Position numbers and translations under genes: made by a program | DNA from: JAQGJA01 sp965651535 | GTDB lineage: Bacteria > Pseudomonadota > Alphaproteobacteria > Micavibrionales > SZUA-601 | Direction of reading: 5' to 3' | Assembly (NCBI GenBank): GCA_965651535.1 | Contig: CBFGSX010000017.1 | Location: 1-19,265, forward strand | Length of the DNA: 19,265 nt | Shown here: one piece after another, positions 7,699-13,897 of the stretch | Position numbering within the stretch: the first letter of the stretch is position 1 | Layout: each line of letters starts with the position of its first letter | The notes under the pieces: generated by a model | Told to the model about the DNA's origin: nothing | Databases searched by the model: none | Seen by the model: only the letters and a program-made list of their open reading frames with translations

Positions 7699-7706
7699 GT
7701 TATACC

Positions 7707-7862
7707 TTACTTCGACTCGTCTTTATCCTCGTCCTTGAGGCCTTTTTTGAAGGCCTTGAGGCCCGTGCCCAGATCGCCCATGACCTTGGGCAGCTTGCCC
7801 GCGCCGAACACGATCAGCACGACAACCAAAATCAACGCGATCTCGCCAAATCCAAAACTCAT
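7707..7862 (-). CDS. tatA: Sec-independent protein translocase subunit TatA (very short)
   Basis: A 51-residue protein reading MSFGFGEIALILVVVLIVFG, then AGKLPKVMGDLGTGLKAF and a charged tail ending DEDKDESK. This is the TatA plan: membrane helix (about 4-20), FG hinge with GAGKLP, amphipathic helix (about 22-42) and acidic tail. TatA forms the protein-conducting oligomers of the Tat pathway. The ATG overlaps the scpB stop as ATGA. The protein is shorter than most TatA proteins (about 60-90 residues) because the C-terminal tail is minimal; membrane and amphipathic parts are complete. A repeat separates it from tatB. Confidence 0.95.
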   Translation of the reverse strand: MSFGFGEIALILVVVLIVFGAGKLPKVMGDLGTGLKAFKKGLKDEDKDESK

Positions 7863-8575
7863 GCCGCTTCTCCCGTTTGGGTTTCGTCATCTTCGGGAAA
7901 GTCGAAGTCGGAATCGTCGTTTTCATCCGTTTCGTCTTCCGTTTCCATGTCCTCGGCAGCCAAAGGCAATTCAGCCTGAATATCCTGACCGGCGAATTGC
8001 GGCGGCGTCATCGACAACAGTCCCGCCTCTTTCAGCTCTTGCAAATTCGGAAGCTGTTTGAGGTTCTCGAGGCCGAACGCGTCGAGGAAATTCTGCGTCG
8101 TCACCCACGTCAGCGGGCGGCCCGGCACGTCGCGGCGCTTGCCCGGCTTGATGAGGTTTTCCGCCACCAGAATTTCAAAGGTCGATTTGCTGATCGACAC
8201 GCCGCGGATTTGCTCGACTTCGGCGCGCGTCACAGGCTGGTGATAGGCAACAATCGACAGCGTTTCGATGGCGGCGCGCGAGAGCGGGCGCGTCTCGATT
8301 TTCTTGATCTCGAGGCGCTCGGCGAGATCGGGCGCGGTGCGAAAGCCCCAGCCTTTGCCGCGCTTGACCAGATTCACGCCGCGGTTTTGATATTGCTGTT
8401 GCAGATGCTCGAGCAGCGTGGCGATATCCGTCCCTTCGGGAAAGAACACCGACAGATCCTTTTCGGATTGCATTTCCTGCGAGGTGAACAGCACCGCCTC
8501 GAGCGCGCGCAGATGCTGGAAGACTTCCTCCTCCGTCATCGCGATTTTTTCTTCGGTCATCGTTTCTTCCGTCAT
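7859..8575 (-). CDS. scpB: Segregation and condensation protein B
   Basis: A 238-residue winged-helix protein that, with ScpA, bridges SMC to form the condensin-like complex that compacts and segregates the chromosome. The core begins at LRALEAVLFTSQE, continues with RGKGWGFRTAPDLAERL, and holds the second winged helix in LSIVAYHQPVTRAEVEQIRG and PGRPLTWVTTQNFLDAFGL. The last 50 residues are strongly acidic. The ATG directly follows the scpA TAA. The N-terminus has three in-frame ATGs (8575, 8560, 8539), each beginning MTEE, so the true start is uncertain; the last would give the family-standard beginning. Its stop overlaps tatA as ATGA. Confidence 0.95.
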   Translation of the reverse strand: MTEETMTEEKIAMTEEEVFQHLRALEAVLFTSQEMQSEKDLSVFFPEGTDIATLLEHLQQQYQNRGVNLVKRGKGWGFRTAPDLAERLEIKKIETRPLSRAAIETLSIVAYHQPVTRAEVEQIRGVSISKSTFEILVAENLIKPGKRRDVPGRPLTWVTTQNFLDAFGLENLKQLPNLQELKEAGLLSMTPPQFAGQDIQAELPLAAEDMETEDETDENDDSDFDFPEDDETQTGEAA

Positions 8576-9379
8576 TTATTGATTTCCTTCCGCCAGGGCG
8601 CGCATAAAAAGCGGCCCGAAATTCTTTTCCTGCTTCAAATCGATCTTGCCCTGTTTCGCCAGTTCGAGGAACGCGCCGAACGTGGACGACACCGCCGATT
8701 TCTTGACCAGATAGTCGTTCAATTCATCCAGCGGCATAAAGGTCGAAATATCGAGCCATTCCTTGGCCAGACCGATCATCGTCGCCAGACGCTCGAGCGC
8801 GTCCTCGATCTTGAACAGCTTGCGCTGTTTCGGCTGGTAGTGCGCAGCATTTTGTTCCGCGACGATCCGGCCATAGGCGTTGATCAGGTCGTGGAATTTC
8901 AGATCGAATTGCAACTGTTTTGTAAAAAACGTCTCGCCGCGGTCGGCGGGCTTGAAAAAGTCGCGGCCCAGCATGGGACGCTGCATCAGCGCCGTGCCGC
9001 AATTGCGCATCGCCTCGAGACGGCGCAGCTGGAACGCCAGAATATCGGCCATGTCCTGCGGCGTCAGGTCACCTTCCTGCGTCGGCTGGTCGGGGAGCAA
9101 CAGGCGCGACTTCAAATAAGTCAGCCACGCGGCCATCACCAGATAATCCGCCGCGACCTCGAGTTTCAGGTCTTTGGCGGTTTCGATGTAATGGACGTAT
9201 TGCTCGGCCAGCTTCAAAACGGAGATTTGCGCCAGATCGACTTTTTGGCGGCGCGCCAGATCGAGCAACAGATCGACCGGCCCGTCAAAACCCTCGAGAT
9301 CGACGACGAACGGCTCCTGCCCCGCCGCCAGTTGCGGCGCGGCCAGCTCGAATTCTTCGGTGTCAGCCAAACGGGTCAT
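8576..9379 (-). CDS. scpA: Segregation and condensation protein A
   Basis: A 267-residue kleisin that closes the SMC-ScpAB ring. The N-terminal helical domain carries the hallmark DLEGFDGPVDLLLDLARRQK (about 27-46), then LAADYLVMAAWLTYLKSRLLLP-like helices (AADYLVMAAWLTYLKSRLLL). The C-terminal winged helix includes VSSTFGAFLELAKQGKIDL near the end, the part that meets the SMC head. Length is typical for alphaproteobacterial ScpA. The start overlaps the nagZ stop as ATGA, and scpB starts immediately after the TAA, so the two proteins are probably made in step. Confidence 0.96.
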   Translation of the reverse strand: MTRLADTEEFELAAPQLAAGQEPFVVDLEGFDGPVDLLLDLARRQKVDLAQISVLKLAEQYVHYIETAKDLKLEVAADYLVMAAWLTYLKSRLLLPDQPTQEGDLTPQDMADILAFQLRRLEAMRNCGTALMQRPMLGRDFFKPADRGETFFTKQLQFDLKFHDLINAYGRIVAEQNAAHYQPKQRKLFKIEDALERLATMIGLAKEWLDISTFMPLDELNDYLVKKSAVSSTFGAFLELAKQGKIDLKQEKNFGPLFMRALAEGNQ

Positions 9380-10443
9380 GCGACGCTCAGAGCTTGGTGG
9401 TGGGTGTAAACATAGTTTTCGTCATCCGTAATCAGACCGCGCAATTCCTTGTAGGTTTCGCGCCAATCCGTTTTCTGCGCGCCCTGTTTGCGCGCAGCTT
9501 CGGTGGCGGCAAAGCGCGCCAGCGCCTTGTCCGACATATCCGGCAACACGGCGGCGATAGCTTTGACATCGTCGAAAACACCCGAGCAATGCATTGTCAC
9601 GTCGCAGCCCGCCTTGAGCGAGGCCAGCGCGCGCTCGGCCTGCGTGCCGTGCAGCGCTTCCATTTCGATCGCGTCGGGAATGATAAAGCCCGAAATGCCC
9701 AGATCGTTGCGCAGCACGCCGACCATGTGTTCGGACAACGAGACCGGGTTTTTGTCGATTTTCGTGAATACGATATGCGCGGTCATCGCCCAGAGTTTTT
9801 CCGGCCCGACGGCCGCCACGACATTCTTGAACGTCGCGAAATCCGTCTTGTCGAGAACGGCTTTTTCCGCGTCGACCACGGGCAGCACGTCGTGACTGTC
9901 GACGATGGCGCGGCCATGGCCGGGAATATGCTTGAGGATCGGCATGATGCCGCAATCCAGAAATGCCTGCGTCATCACCGTTCCAAGCGCAACCACCGTT
10001 TCCACATCCTCGGCAAAGGCGCGTTTGCCGATTACGTCATGCGCGCCAGGAACGGGCACATCCAGCACGGGCGCGCAAACCGTCGTAAACCCGGCTTCGG
10101 CGATCATGCCTGCAATGGTCTGTGTCTGGAGTTTCGTCGCCTTGATCCCCGCTTCGCGGTTCTTTTTATACAAATCGCCCAAGGCGCGCGTATGCGGCAA
10201 ATCGACCCAATGCGGCGGGCGCAGACGCTGGACGCGGCCGCCCTCCTGATCGATCAGGATCGGCGTGTCGGCGCGTCCGGTCAATTCGCGCAAGCTGTCA
10301 GTCAGCTTTTTGAGCTGTTCCGGCGTGTCGATATTGCGGCGGAACAAGATAAACCCGAACGGCGCGCGCTCGCGGAACAGGTCACGCTCCGCGTCGGTCA
10401 GAGACTGTCCGCTGATGCCGAAGATGGCCGGAAGGATCACCAT
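9376..10443 (-). CDS. nagZ: Beta-N-acetylhexosaminidase (NagZ, glycoside hydrolase family 3)
   Basis: A 355-residue cytoplasmic enzyme that removes N-acetylglucosamine from anhydro-muropeptides during cell-wall recycling. Family motifs are all present: IDQEGGRVQR (64-73), KHIPGHG with DSH (171-184, including the catalytic His on its flexible loop) and the nucleophile Asp257 in IPDAIEMEAL. No signal peptide is seen, as expected. The start lies 2 nt after the stop of the SPOR-domain gene; the stop overlaps scpA. In alphaproteobacteria nagZ is regularly found between a SPOR-domain gene and scpA. Where ampC-type regulators exist, NagZ products can influence beta-lactamase induction, but no such regulator is in this window. 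Confidence 0.97.
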   Translation of the reverse strand: MVILPAIFGISGQSLTDAERDLFRERAPFGFILFRRNIDTPEQLKKLTDSLRELTGRADTPILIDQEGGRVQRLRPPHWVDLPHTRALGDLYKKNREAGIKATKLQTQTIAGMIAEAGFTTVCAPVLDVPVPGAHDVIGKRAFAEDVETVVALGTVMTQAFLDCGIMPILKHIPGHGRAIVDSHDVLPVVDAEKAVLDKTDFATFKNVVAAVGPEKLWAMTAHIVFTKIDKNPVSLSEHMVGVLRNDLGISGFIIPDAIEMEALHGTQAERALASLKAGCDVTMHCSGVFDDVKAIAAVLPDMSDKALARFAATEAARKQGAQKTDWRETYKELRGLITDDENYVYTHHQALSVA

Positions 10444-10445
10444 GG

Positions 10446-11270
10446 TTACTTCACGACGATGCAGCTGCCCTTTTGGGCGGCGTTGAGGCTGCGGCAGAGT
10501 TCATCCGCCGTCGCTTTGGACAGGTTGATGCCCTGCACGCGGTAAAACACGCCCTTGGCGCCCAGATCGGCGCGCGGAAAATCGGGGGTCACGCCCGACA
10601 GCTGGCTGCTGAATTGTTTCTGATATTTGCTCCATGCCGATTTCGCGGCGGCCTGATCGCGGAACGCGCCCAGCTGGATGCGGTAATTGCCGCCCTCGAT
10701 TTTCGTCGTGGCGGGCGCGGCAGCCGGAGCCACCTCGTCCAGTTTCTTGGCAACGTCATCCGTCGTCGTGGCCGCCGTCGCCAGCGTTTCGGCGGGCGGC
10801 GCGGCCAGCGTTTCCGTCTGGGCCGTCGTGGTCGTTTGCGTTTGCGCCGGAGCCGTCGCCTTTTCCGCCGTGGTCACAGGCTGTTCGGGCGTCGGCAACA
10901 GGGATTCAATGTTGCTGGCGGCCGATTGCGCGCCGGACTGGAACTGGTCAAAGACGATGGCATCCTGGAACGGCACATCCATGCCGCCCGGATTTTCCGG
11001 TTTTTCCTTGAAGCTCTCGTTGCTGGCGGTGATCAGCGGCGTGGTCTCGTTGACCGTCGATTGCGAGCCCTCGTTATAGGCATAGGAAATCACCATCGCA
11101 AAAGCGAACACGGCCAGCAGCACGCTGCCCAGCGGAAAGAAACGATGCTCGCGGATGGCGGCGAATTTCGAGCGGTAATATTGGGGGGTGCTGATGACGC
11201 GGTCGGCCTGCACCGGGCGGCTTGCCGGACGGTAGGGACGGTCTTCGAGAGGGCTGCGCAAATCGCTCAT
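10446..11270 (-). CDS. SPOR-domain inner-membrane protein
   Basis: A 274-residue bitopic membrane protein. The N-terminal about 43 residues are cytoplasmic. A single membrane helix follows (about 46-64, FPLGSVLLAVFAFAMVI), then a low-complexity Thr/Ala/Pro periplasmic linker. A C-terminal SPOR domain (about 194-274) runs from NYRIQLGAFRDQAAAKSAW to FYRVQGINLSKATADELCRS and ends CIVVK. SPOR domains bind denuded glycan strands at the division site, so a role in septal wall processing is likely by family. It is the regular partner upstream of nagZ in this cluster. A GAAGGAA Shine-Dalgarno sequence precedes the ATG, and a possible promoter lies in the gap to dgt. I do not assign a specific cell-division gene name. 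Confidence 0.93.
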   Translation of the reverse strand: MSDLRSPLEDRPYRPASRPVQADRVISTPQYYRSKFAAIREHRFFPLGSVLLAVFAFAMVISYAYNEGSQSTVNETTPLITASNESFKEKPENPGGMDVPFQDAIVFDQFQSGAQSAASNIESLLPTPEQPVTTAEKATAPAQTQTTTTAQTETLAAPPAETLATAATTTDDVAKKLDEVAPAAAPATTKIEGGNYRIQLGAFRDQAAAKSAWSKYQKQFSSQLSGVTPDFPRADLGAKGVFYRVQGINLSKATADELCRSLNAAQKGSCIVVK

Positions 11271-11317
11271 GTTTCGGGTTCCTTCAGGGCTGCAGATGTT
11301 AAGGAAATCTGCCTTCT

Positions 11318-11347
11318 TTTATAGCCCTTTCCTCAGCCGCTCGGCAA
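11318..11347 (-). promoter_or_regulatory. Putative sigma-70 promoter for the SPOR-nagZ-scp-tat genes
   Basis: On the minus strand TTGCCG (11342-11347) and TATAAA (11318-11323) are 18 nt apart and lie in the 62-nt gap after dgt, about 50 nt upstream of the SPOR ATG. In related genomes argS sits between dgt and this gene, so a junction promoter is plausible. Based on consensus match only. Confidence 0.35.
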
Positions 11348-12526
11348 GCCCTGAATTGCATAAGAATCAAACAATCTTCCGTGCTCCTGCAACGCGAAAC
11401 GATCCGTCATTCCAGCGACATAATCCAGCACGATGCGAGCCTTTGCCGTGTCTCCGCCATCCGAGGCTGCCGCCAAAGCCTGCCATTCGGGCGGCATTTT
11501 CGCCGGATCGCCAAAAAACGCGCCGAAAAGATCGCGCACCACGGCGGTCATTTTTTCACGGATTTTGTCGATTTTTTCATGGCGATACATATTTGCCATC
11601 AAGAATTTCCGCAGCGCCGCAATATCCGGCAGCATTTCGTCGGAAAACGCCGCCATGGCCCGGTCGGCGTTGCGGATGTCGTCGGGGGATTGCGGGTTGA
11701 GCGCGTGCAGGCGGCGACTGGTCTCGTCCAGCACGTCGCGCACCATCGTCCCCATCAGGCGGCGGACGATCTCGTTGGCTGCCCGCGTGCGGTCGGCATT
11801 CGGATGTTCCGCATGAATCTCGCGCGCCATCTCGCCGACCAGCGACAAATCGAACAGGTCGGTCACGGCAAAAAATCCCGCGCGTAACCCGTCGTCGATA
11901 TCGTGGTTGTTATAGGCGATATCATCGGCCAGATTGCCGATCTGCGCCTCGAGGCTGGCACATTTGTCCAGTTGCAGATCGAACTTTCCGTCAATTTCCG
12001 CAAGGGTGGGGGGCAAGGGCCGCCGGGTGATCGGGCCGTTATGCTTGGCCAAACCTTCAAGCAGCTCCCATGACAGGTTCAATCCGTCAAAACTGACATA
12101 GTGTTTTTCGAGATTCGTCACGACGCGCAAAGACTGGTCGTTATGGTCGAACCCGCCGAAATCTTTCAGACACTCGGCCAGCGCGTCCTCGCCAATATGC
12201 CCGAAAGGCGGATGACCCAGATCATGCGCCAACGCCACCGTCTCGGCCAGATCCTCCTGCACGCGCAGATTGCGCGCCAGCACCCGCGCGATCTGTGACA
12301 CTTCGAGCGTATGGCTAAGGCGGGTGCGGTAATGGTCGCCCTCGTAATAGACGAAAACCTGCGTCTTGTATTTCAGACGGCGGAACGCGCTGGAATGGAT
12401 GATGCGGTCACGGTCACGCTGGAACGCGTTGCGCGTCTCCGATGGCGCCTCGATCAAGAGGCGGCCCTTGCTTTGGCTGGCCCGGCACGCATAGGGCGCC
12501 AACAAGGTTTCATAGGGATCAGTCAT
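11333..12526 (-). CDS. dgt: Deoxyguanosinetriphosphate triphosphohydrolase-like protein
   Basis: A 397-residue HD-domain enzyme predicted to split dNTPs to deoxynucleoside and triphosphate, which limits dNTP pools. The metal-binding HD set is visible: H72 in SHTLEV, H101-D102 in LAHDLGHPPFGH, and the later Asp in NLADDIAYNNHD. The N-terminal RDRDRIIHSSAFRRLKYKTQVF is the family signature. Length fits the roughly 400-residue alphaproteobacterial type rather than the 500-residue E. coli Dgt, so substrate range may be broader than dGTP. It is the first gene of the long minus-strand block and divergent from erpA, as in many alphaproteobacteria. The usual next gene, argS, is missing. No clear Shine-Dalgarno sequence precedes the ATG. 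Confidence 0.95.
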   Translation of the reverse strand: MTDPYETLLAPYACRASQSKGRLLIEAPSETRNAFQRDRDRIIHSSAFRRLKYKTQVFVYYEGDHYRTRLSHTLEVSQIARVLARNLRVQEDLAETVALAHDLGHPPFGHIGEDALAECLKDFGGFDHNDQSLRVVTNLEKHYVSFDGLNLSWELLEGLAKHNGPITRRPLPPTLAEIDGKFDLQLDKCASLEAQIGNLADDIAYNNHDIDDGLRAGFFAVTDLFDLSLVGEMAREIHAEHPNADRTRAANEIVRRLMGTMVRDVLDETSRRLHALNPQSPDDIRNADRAMAAFSDEMLPDIAALRKFLMANMYRHEKIDKIREKMTAVVRDLFGAFFGDPAKMPPEWQALAAASDGGDTAKARIVLDYVAGMTDRFALQEHGRLFDSYAIQGLPSG

Positions 12527-12532
12527 ATCCGA

Positions 12533-12560
12533 ACGGTAGCCGTATTCATCTCTTTGACAA
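12533..12560 (-). promoter_or_regulatory. Possible dgt promoter
   Basis: On the minus strand TTGTCA (12555-12560) and TACCGT (12533-12538) are 16 nt apart, and the -10 ends 6 nt before the dgt ATG, which would give an almost leaderless message. The -10 is weak. The -35 lies in a short palindrome CTTTG-A-CAAAG (12553-12563). Confidence 0.25.
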
Positions 12561-12578
12561 AGGGTATATTACAAATTA

Positions 12579-12753
12579 CCCCCTCTCCCCTTGAGGGAGA
12601 GGGATGGGGTGAGGGGTAAAATAAGTATCTACAGAAAAGTGTATAAGCCACGACAAACGGATGCCGGAGAAAATTCTCATCACCCTTGCTTGATAAGATG
12701 CCGATTCCCCCTCACCCGGCTGCGCCACCCTCTCCCTCAAGGGGAGAGGGTTG
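12579..12753. repeat. Paired hairpin repeat, CCCTCTCCC family (copy 2), forming a large inverted repeat
   Basis: A 23-nt hairpin (12581-12603; stem CCCTCTCCC/GGGAGAGGG, loop CTTGA) recurs as an exact reverse complement at 12728-12750. Each is flanked on the inside by a GGGGTGAGGGG-type segment (12606-12616 and, inverted, 12706-12717). The roughly 90-nt centre has no gene. The whole could form two hairpins or one long cruciform. It fills most of the 259-nt gap between the divergent genes dgt and erpA. Confidence 0.9.
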
Positions 12754-12778
12754 TTGGAGTGCCAAAAGGGCTTATATA
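12751..12778 (+). promoter_or_regulatory. Putative erpA promoter at the edge of the repeat
   Basis: TTGTTG (12751-12756) and TATATA (12773-12778) are 16 nt apart, and the ATG follows 7 nt after the -10. Transcription would then start at or within a base or two of the ATG. The -35 begins immediately after the last base of the repeat hairpin. Alternatively AAGGGG (12778-12783), two bases from the ATG, might be a poorly spaced ribosome-binding site on a longer message. Confidence 0.35.
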
Positions 12779-12785
12779 AGGGGTT

Positions 12786-13130
12786 ATGCTGGGTTCCATC
12801 ACCATCACGCCCGAAGCGGCGGCGCAGATCGCTAAAATTGTCGCCCAGAAAGGCGATCCCGACCTGAAATTCCGCATCACGGTCTTGGGCGGCGGCTGCT
12901 CGGGATTCAAGTACCAGTTCGAGTTCGACAAAACCCAGAACGACTGGGATCTTGTGTTCACCGAAGGCGATGCGACCGTTCTGGTCGATGATCTGTCGAT
13001 CCAGTTCATCAAGGACGGCGAGCTGCATTTCGAAAAAGACCTCAGCGGCGCGCGCTTTGTCGTGAACAACCCGAATGCGGATTCGGGCTGCGGCTGCGGC
13101 GCCTCCTTTGCCGTCAAATTAGAAGAATAA
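12786..13130 (+). CDS. erpA: A-type iron-sulfur cluster carrier (ErpA/IscA family)
   Basis: A 114-residue protein that accepts assembled Fe-S clusters and passes them to target enzymes. The three ligand cysteines are present: C38 in LGGGCSGFKYQF and C102, C104 in DSGCGCGASF, the family C-x63-C-x-C pattern. The N-terminus ITITPEAAAQI and the total length are standard. Position divergent from dgt fits alphaproteobacterial erpA (often annotated HesB/IscA). No isc or suf genes lie next to it, which favours ErpA over IscA or SufA, but the sequence alone cannot separate the A-type subfamilies. A strong hairpin terminator overlaps the stop codon. Confidence 0.93.
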   Translation: MLGSITITPEAAAQIAKIVAQKGDPDLKFRITVLGGGCSGFKYQFEFDKTQNDWDLVFTEGDATVLVDDLSIQFIKDGELHFEKDLSGARFVVNNPNADSGCGCGASFAVKLEE

Positions 13131-13164
13131 ACCTCTCCCCTTGCGGGAGAGGTTGTTTTCTTTT
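13130..13164 (+). terminator. Rho-independent terminator of erpA, built from a CCTCTCCC repeat hairpin
   Basis: A perfect 10-bp stem AACCTCTCCC/GGGAGAGGTT (13130-13139 and 13145-13154) with a 5-nt loop is followed by GTTTTCTTTT (13155-13164). The stem starts at the last base of the erpA stop. The hairpin is a single unit of the CCCTCTCCC repeat family. Confidence 0.8.
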
Positions 13165-13167
13165 GGG

Positions 13168-13195
13168 TTGACCCACGCCTCCACCTTGTTAGGAT
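13168..13195 (+). promoter_or_regulatory. Putative promoter of the methyltransferase gene
   Basis: TTGACC (13168-13173) and TAGGAT (13190-13195) are 16 nt apart. The predicted start is near 13202, giving a leader of about 19 nt containing AAGG (13205-13208) before the ATG at 13221. It lies just beyond the erpA terminator, so this gene probably has its own transcript. Confidence 0.45.
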
Positions 13196-13220
13196 ATTCA
13201 AAACAAGGCGGCACCCCAAG

Positions 13221-13892
13221 ATGACGACTCTTGCCATTCTTTTCCTTCTGATCGCGCTGACGCTTTACGGCGTGCAGGAATATTACCAGATCAAGCTGGG
13301 CTTCCGTCCGCAGAAATGCCCACCCAACGTCACCGCCGCCATCGGACGAATGCTGGACGAGAACGATCCCGACCGACCGCCGCAGGGCGGCCGGATGCTG
13401 CATCTGGGATCAGGCTATGGCGATTTCGTTCTAGGCGCGGCCAACACTCTGCCCCTGTGGCAGGTGGACGGCGTCGAGCAAAACCCGACGCCGTGGCTTT
13501 TGTCCAATTTGCGCAGCATCGGCAAGAAGTTTTCAAATTACAGCTTCTTTATCGGCGATATCACGACATGGGCCTTGCGCGATTACGATGTCGTTTTCGT
13601 CAATCAGGAAGCCAAGACCCTCCGGCGCTGGGAGGCCGCTCTGGCCCGCCGTCTGCCGACGGGAACGCTGCTGGTGTGCTGCAACGCCCAGCTGCCGCGC
13701 ATCCGGCCGATGAATACGATCAAAATCGACGCGCAGAATACGCTGTATGTGTATGAAAAACGCGCCCGCGCCGTACCGCCGCCCGAACAGGAATCGACGC
13801 GAACAGAAGCCGTCGCGCCTGCACCGGAACAGCCCGCTGCGCCTCCGGCAACCGAACCGCAGCCGCAACAGACGGGCCGCCGCGCCGCTTGA
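13221..13892 (+). CDS. Membrane-anchored class I methyltransferase, FAM173-like
   Basis: A 223-residue protein with an N-terminal membrane helix (about 3-18), a short positively charged segment and a Rossmann methyltransferase core. SAM-binding motif I is MLHLGSGYGDF (59-69). The acidic end of strand 2 is in GVEQNPTPWLL (84-94), then FIGDITTW (110-117) and the strand DYDVVFVN (121-128). The combination of a membrane anchor, GSG.GD, E.NP.W and D...W closely follows the FAM173 lysine methyltransferases (mitochondrial ATPSCKMT/ANTKMT), recalled from family knowledge, not from a search. The last about 50 residues are Pro/Glu/Ala-rich and probably disordered. Substrate is unknown; a membrane-protein lysine is a reasonable guess. 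It converges on the GDPD gene with a 5-nt gap. Confidence 0.75.
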   Translation: MTTLAILFLLIALTLYGVQEYYQIKLGFRPQKCPPNVTAAIGRMLDENDPDRPPQGGRMLHLGSGYGDFVLGAANTLPLWQVDGVEQNPTPWLLSNLRSIGKKFSNYSFFIGDITTWALRDYDVVFVNQEAKTLRRWEAALARRLPTGTLLVCCNAQLPRIRPMNTIKIDAQNTLYVYEKRARAVPPPEQESTRTEAVAPAPEQPAAPPATEPQPQQTGRRAA

Positions 13893-13897
13893 TTTCC

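Noticed and set aside
7877..9409. 510-codon open frame on the plus strand
   Set aside because: It is antisense to scpB and scpA, both well supported. The translation is Arg/Leu/Gln-rich with no recognisable domain.
12554..12582. Plus-strand promoter starting with a consensus TTGACA (12554-12559)
   Set aside because: The sequence at the right spacing (TACCCC) is a poor -10, and the TTGACA is one face of a short palindrome better used by dgt on the other strand.
12576..13028. 150-codon minus-strand frame spanning the erpA region
   Set aside because: It reads through the repeats and antisense to erpA, whose cysteine motif is complete.
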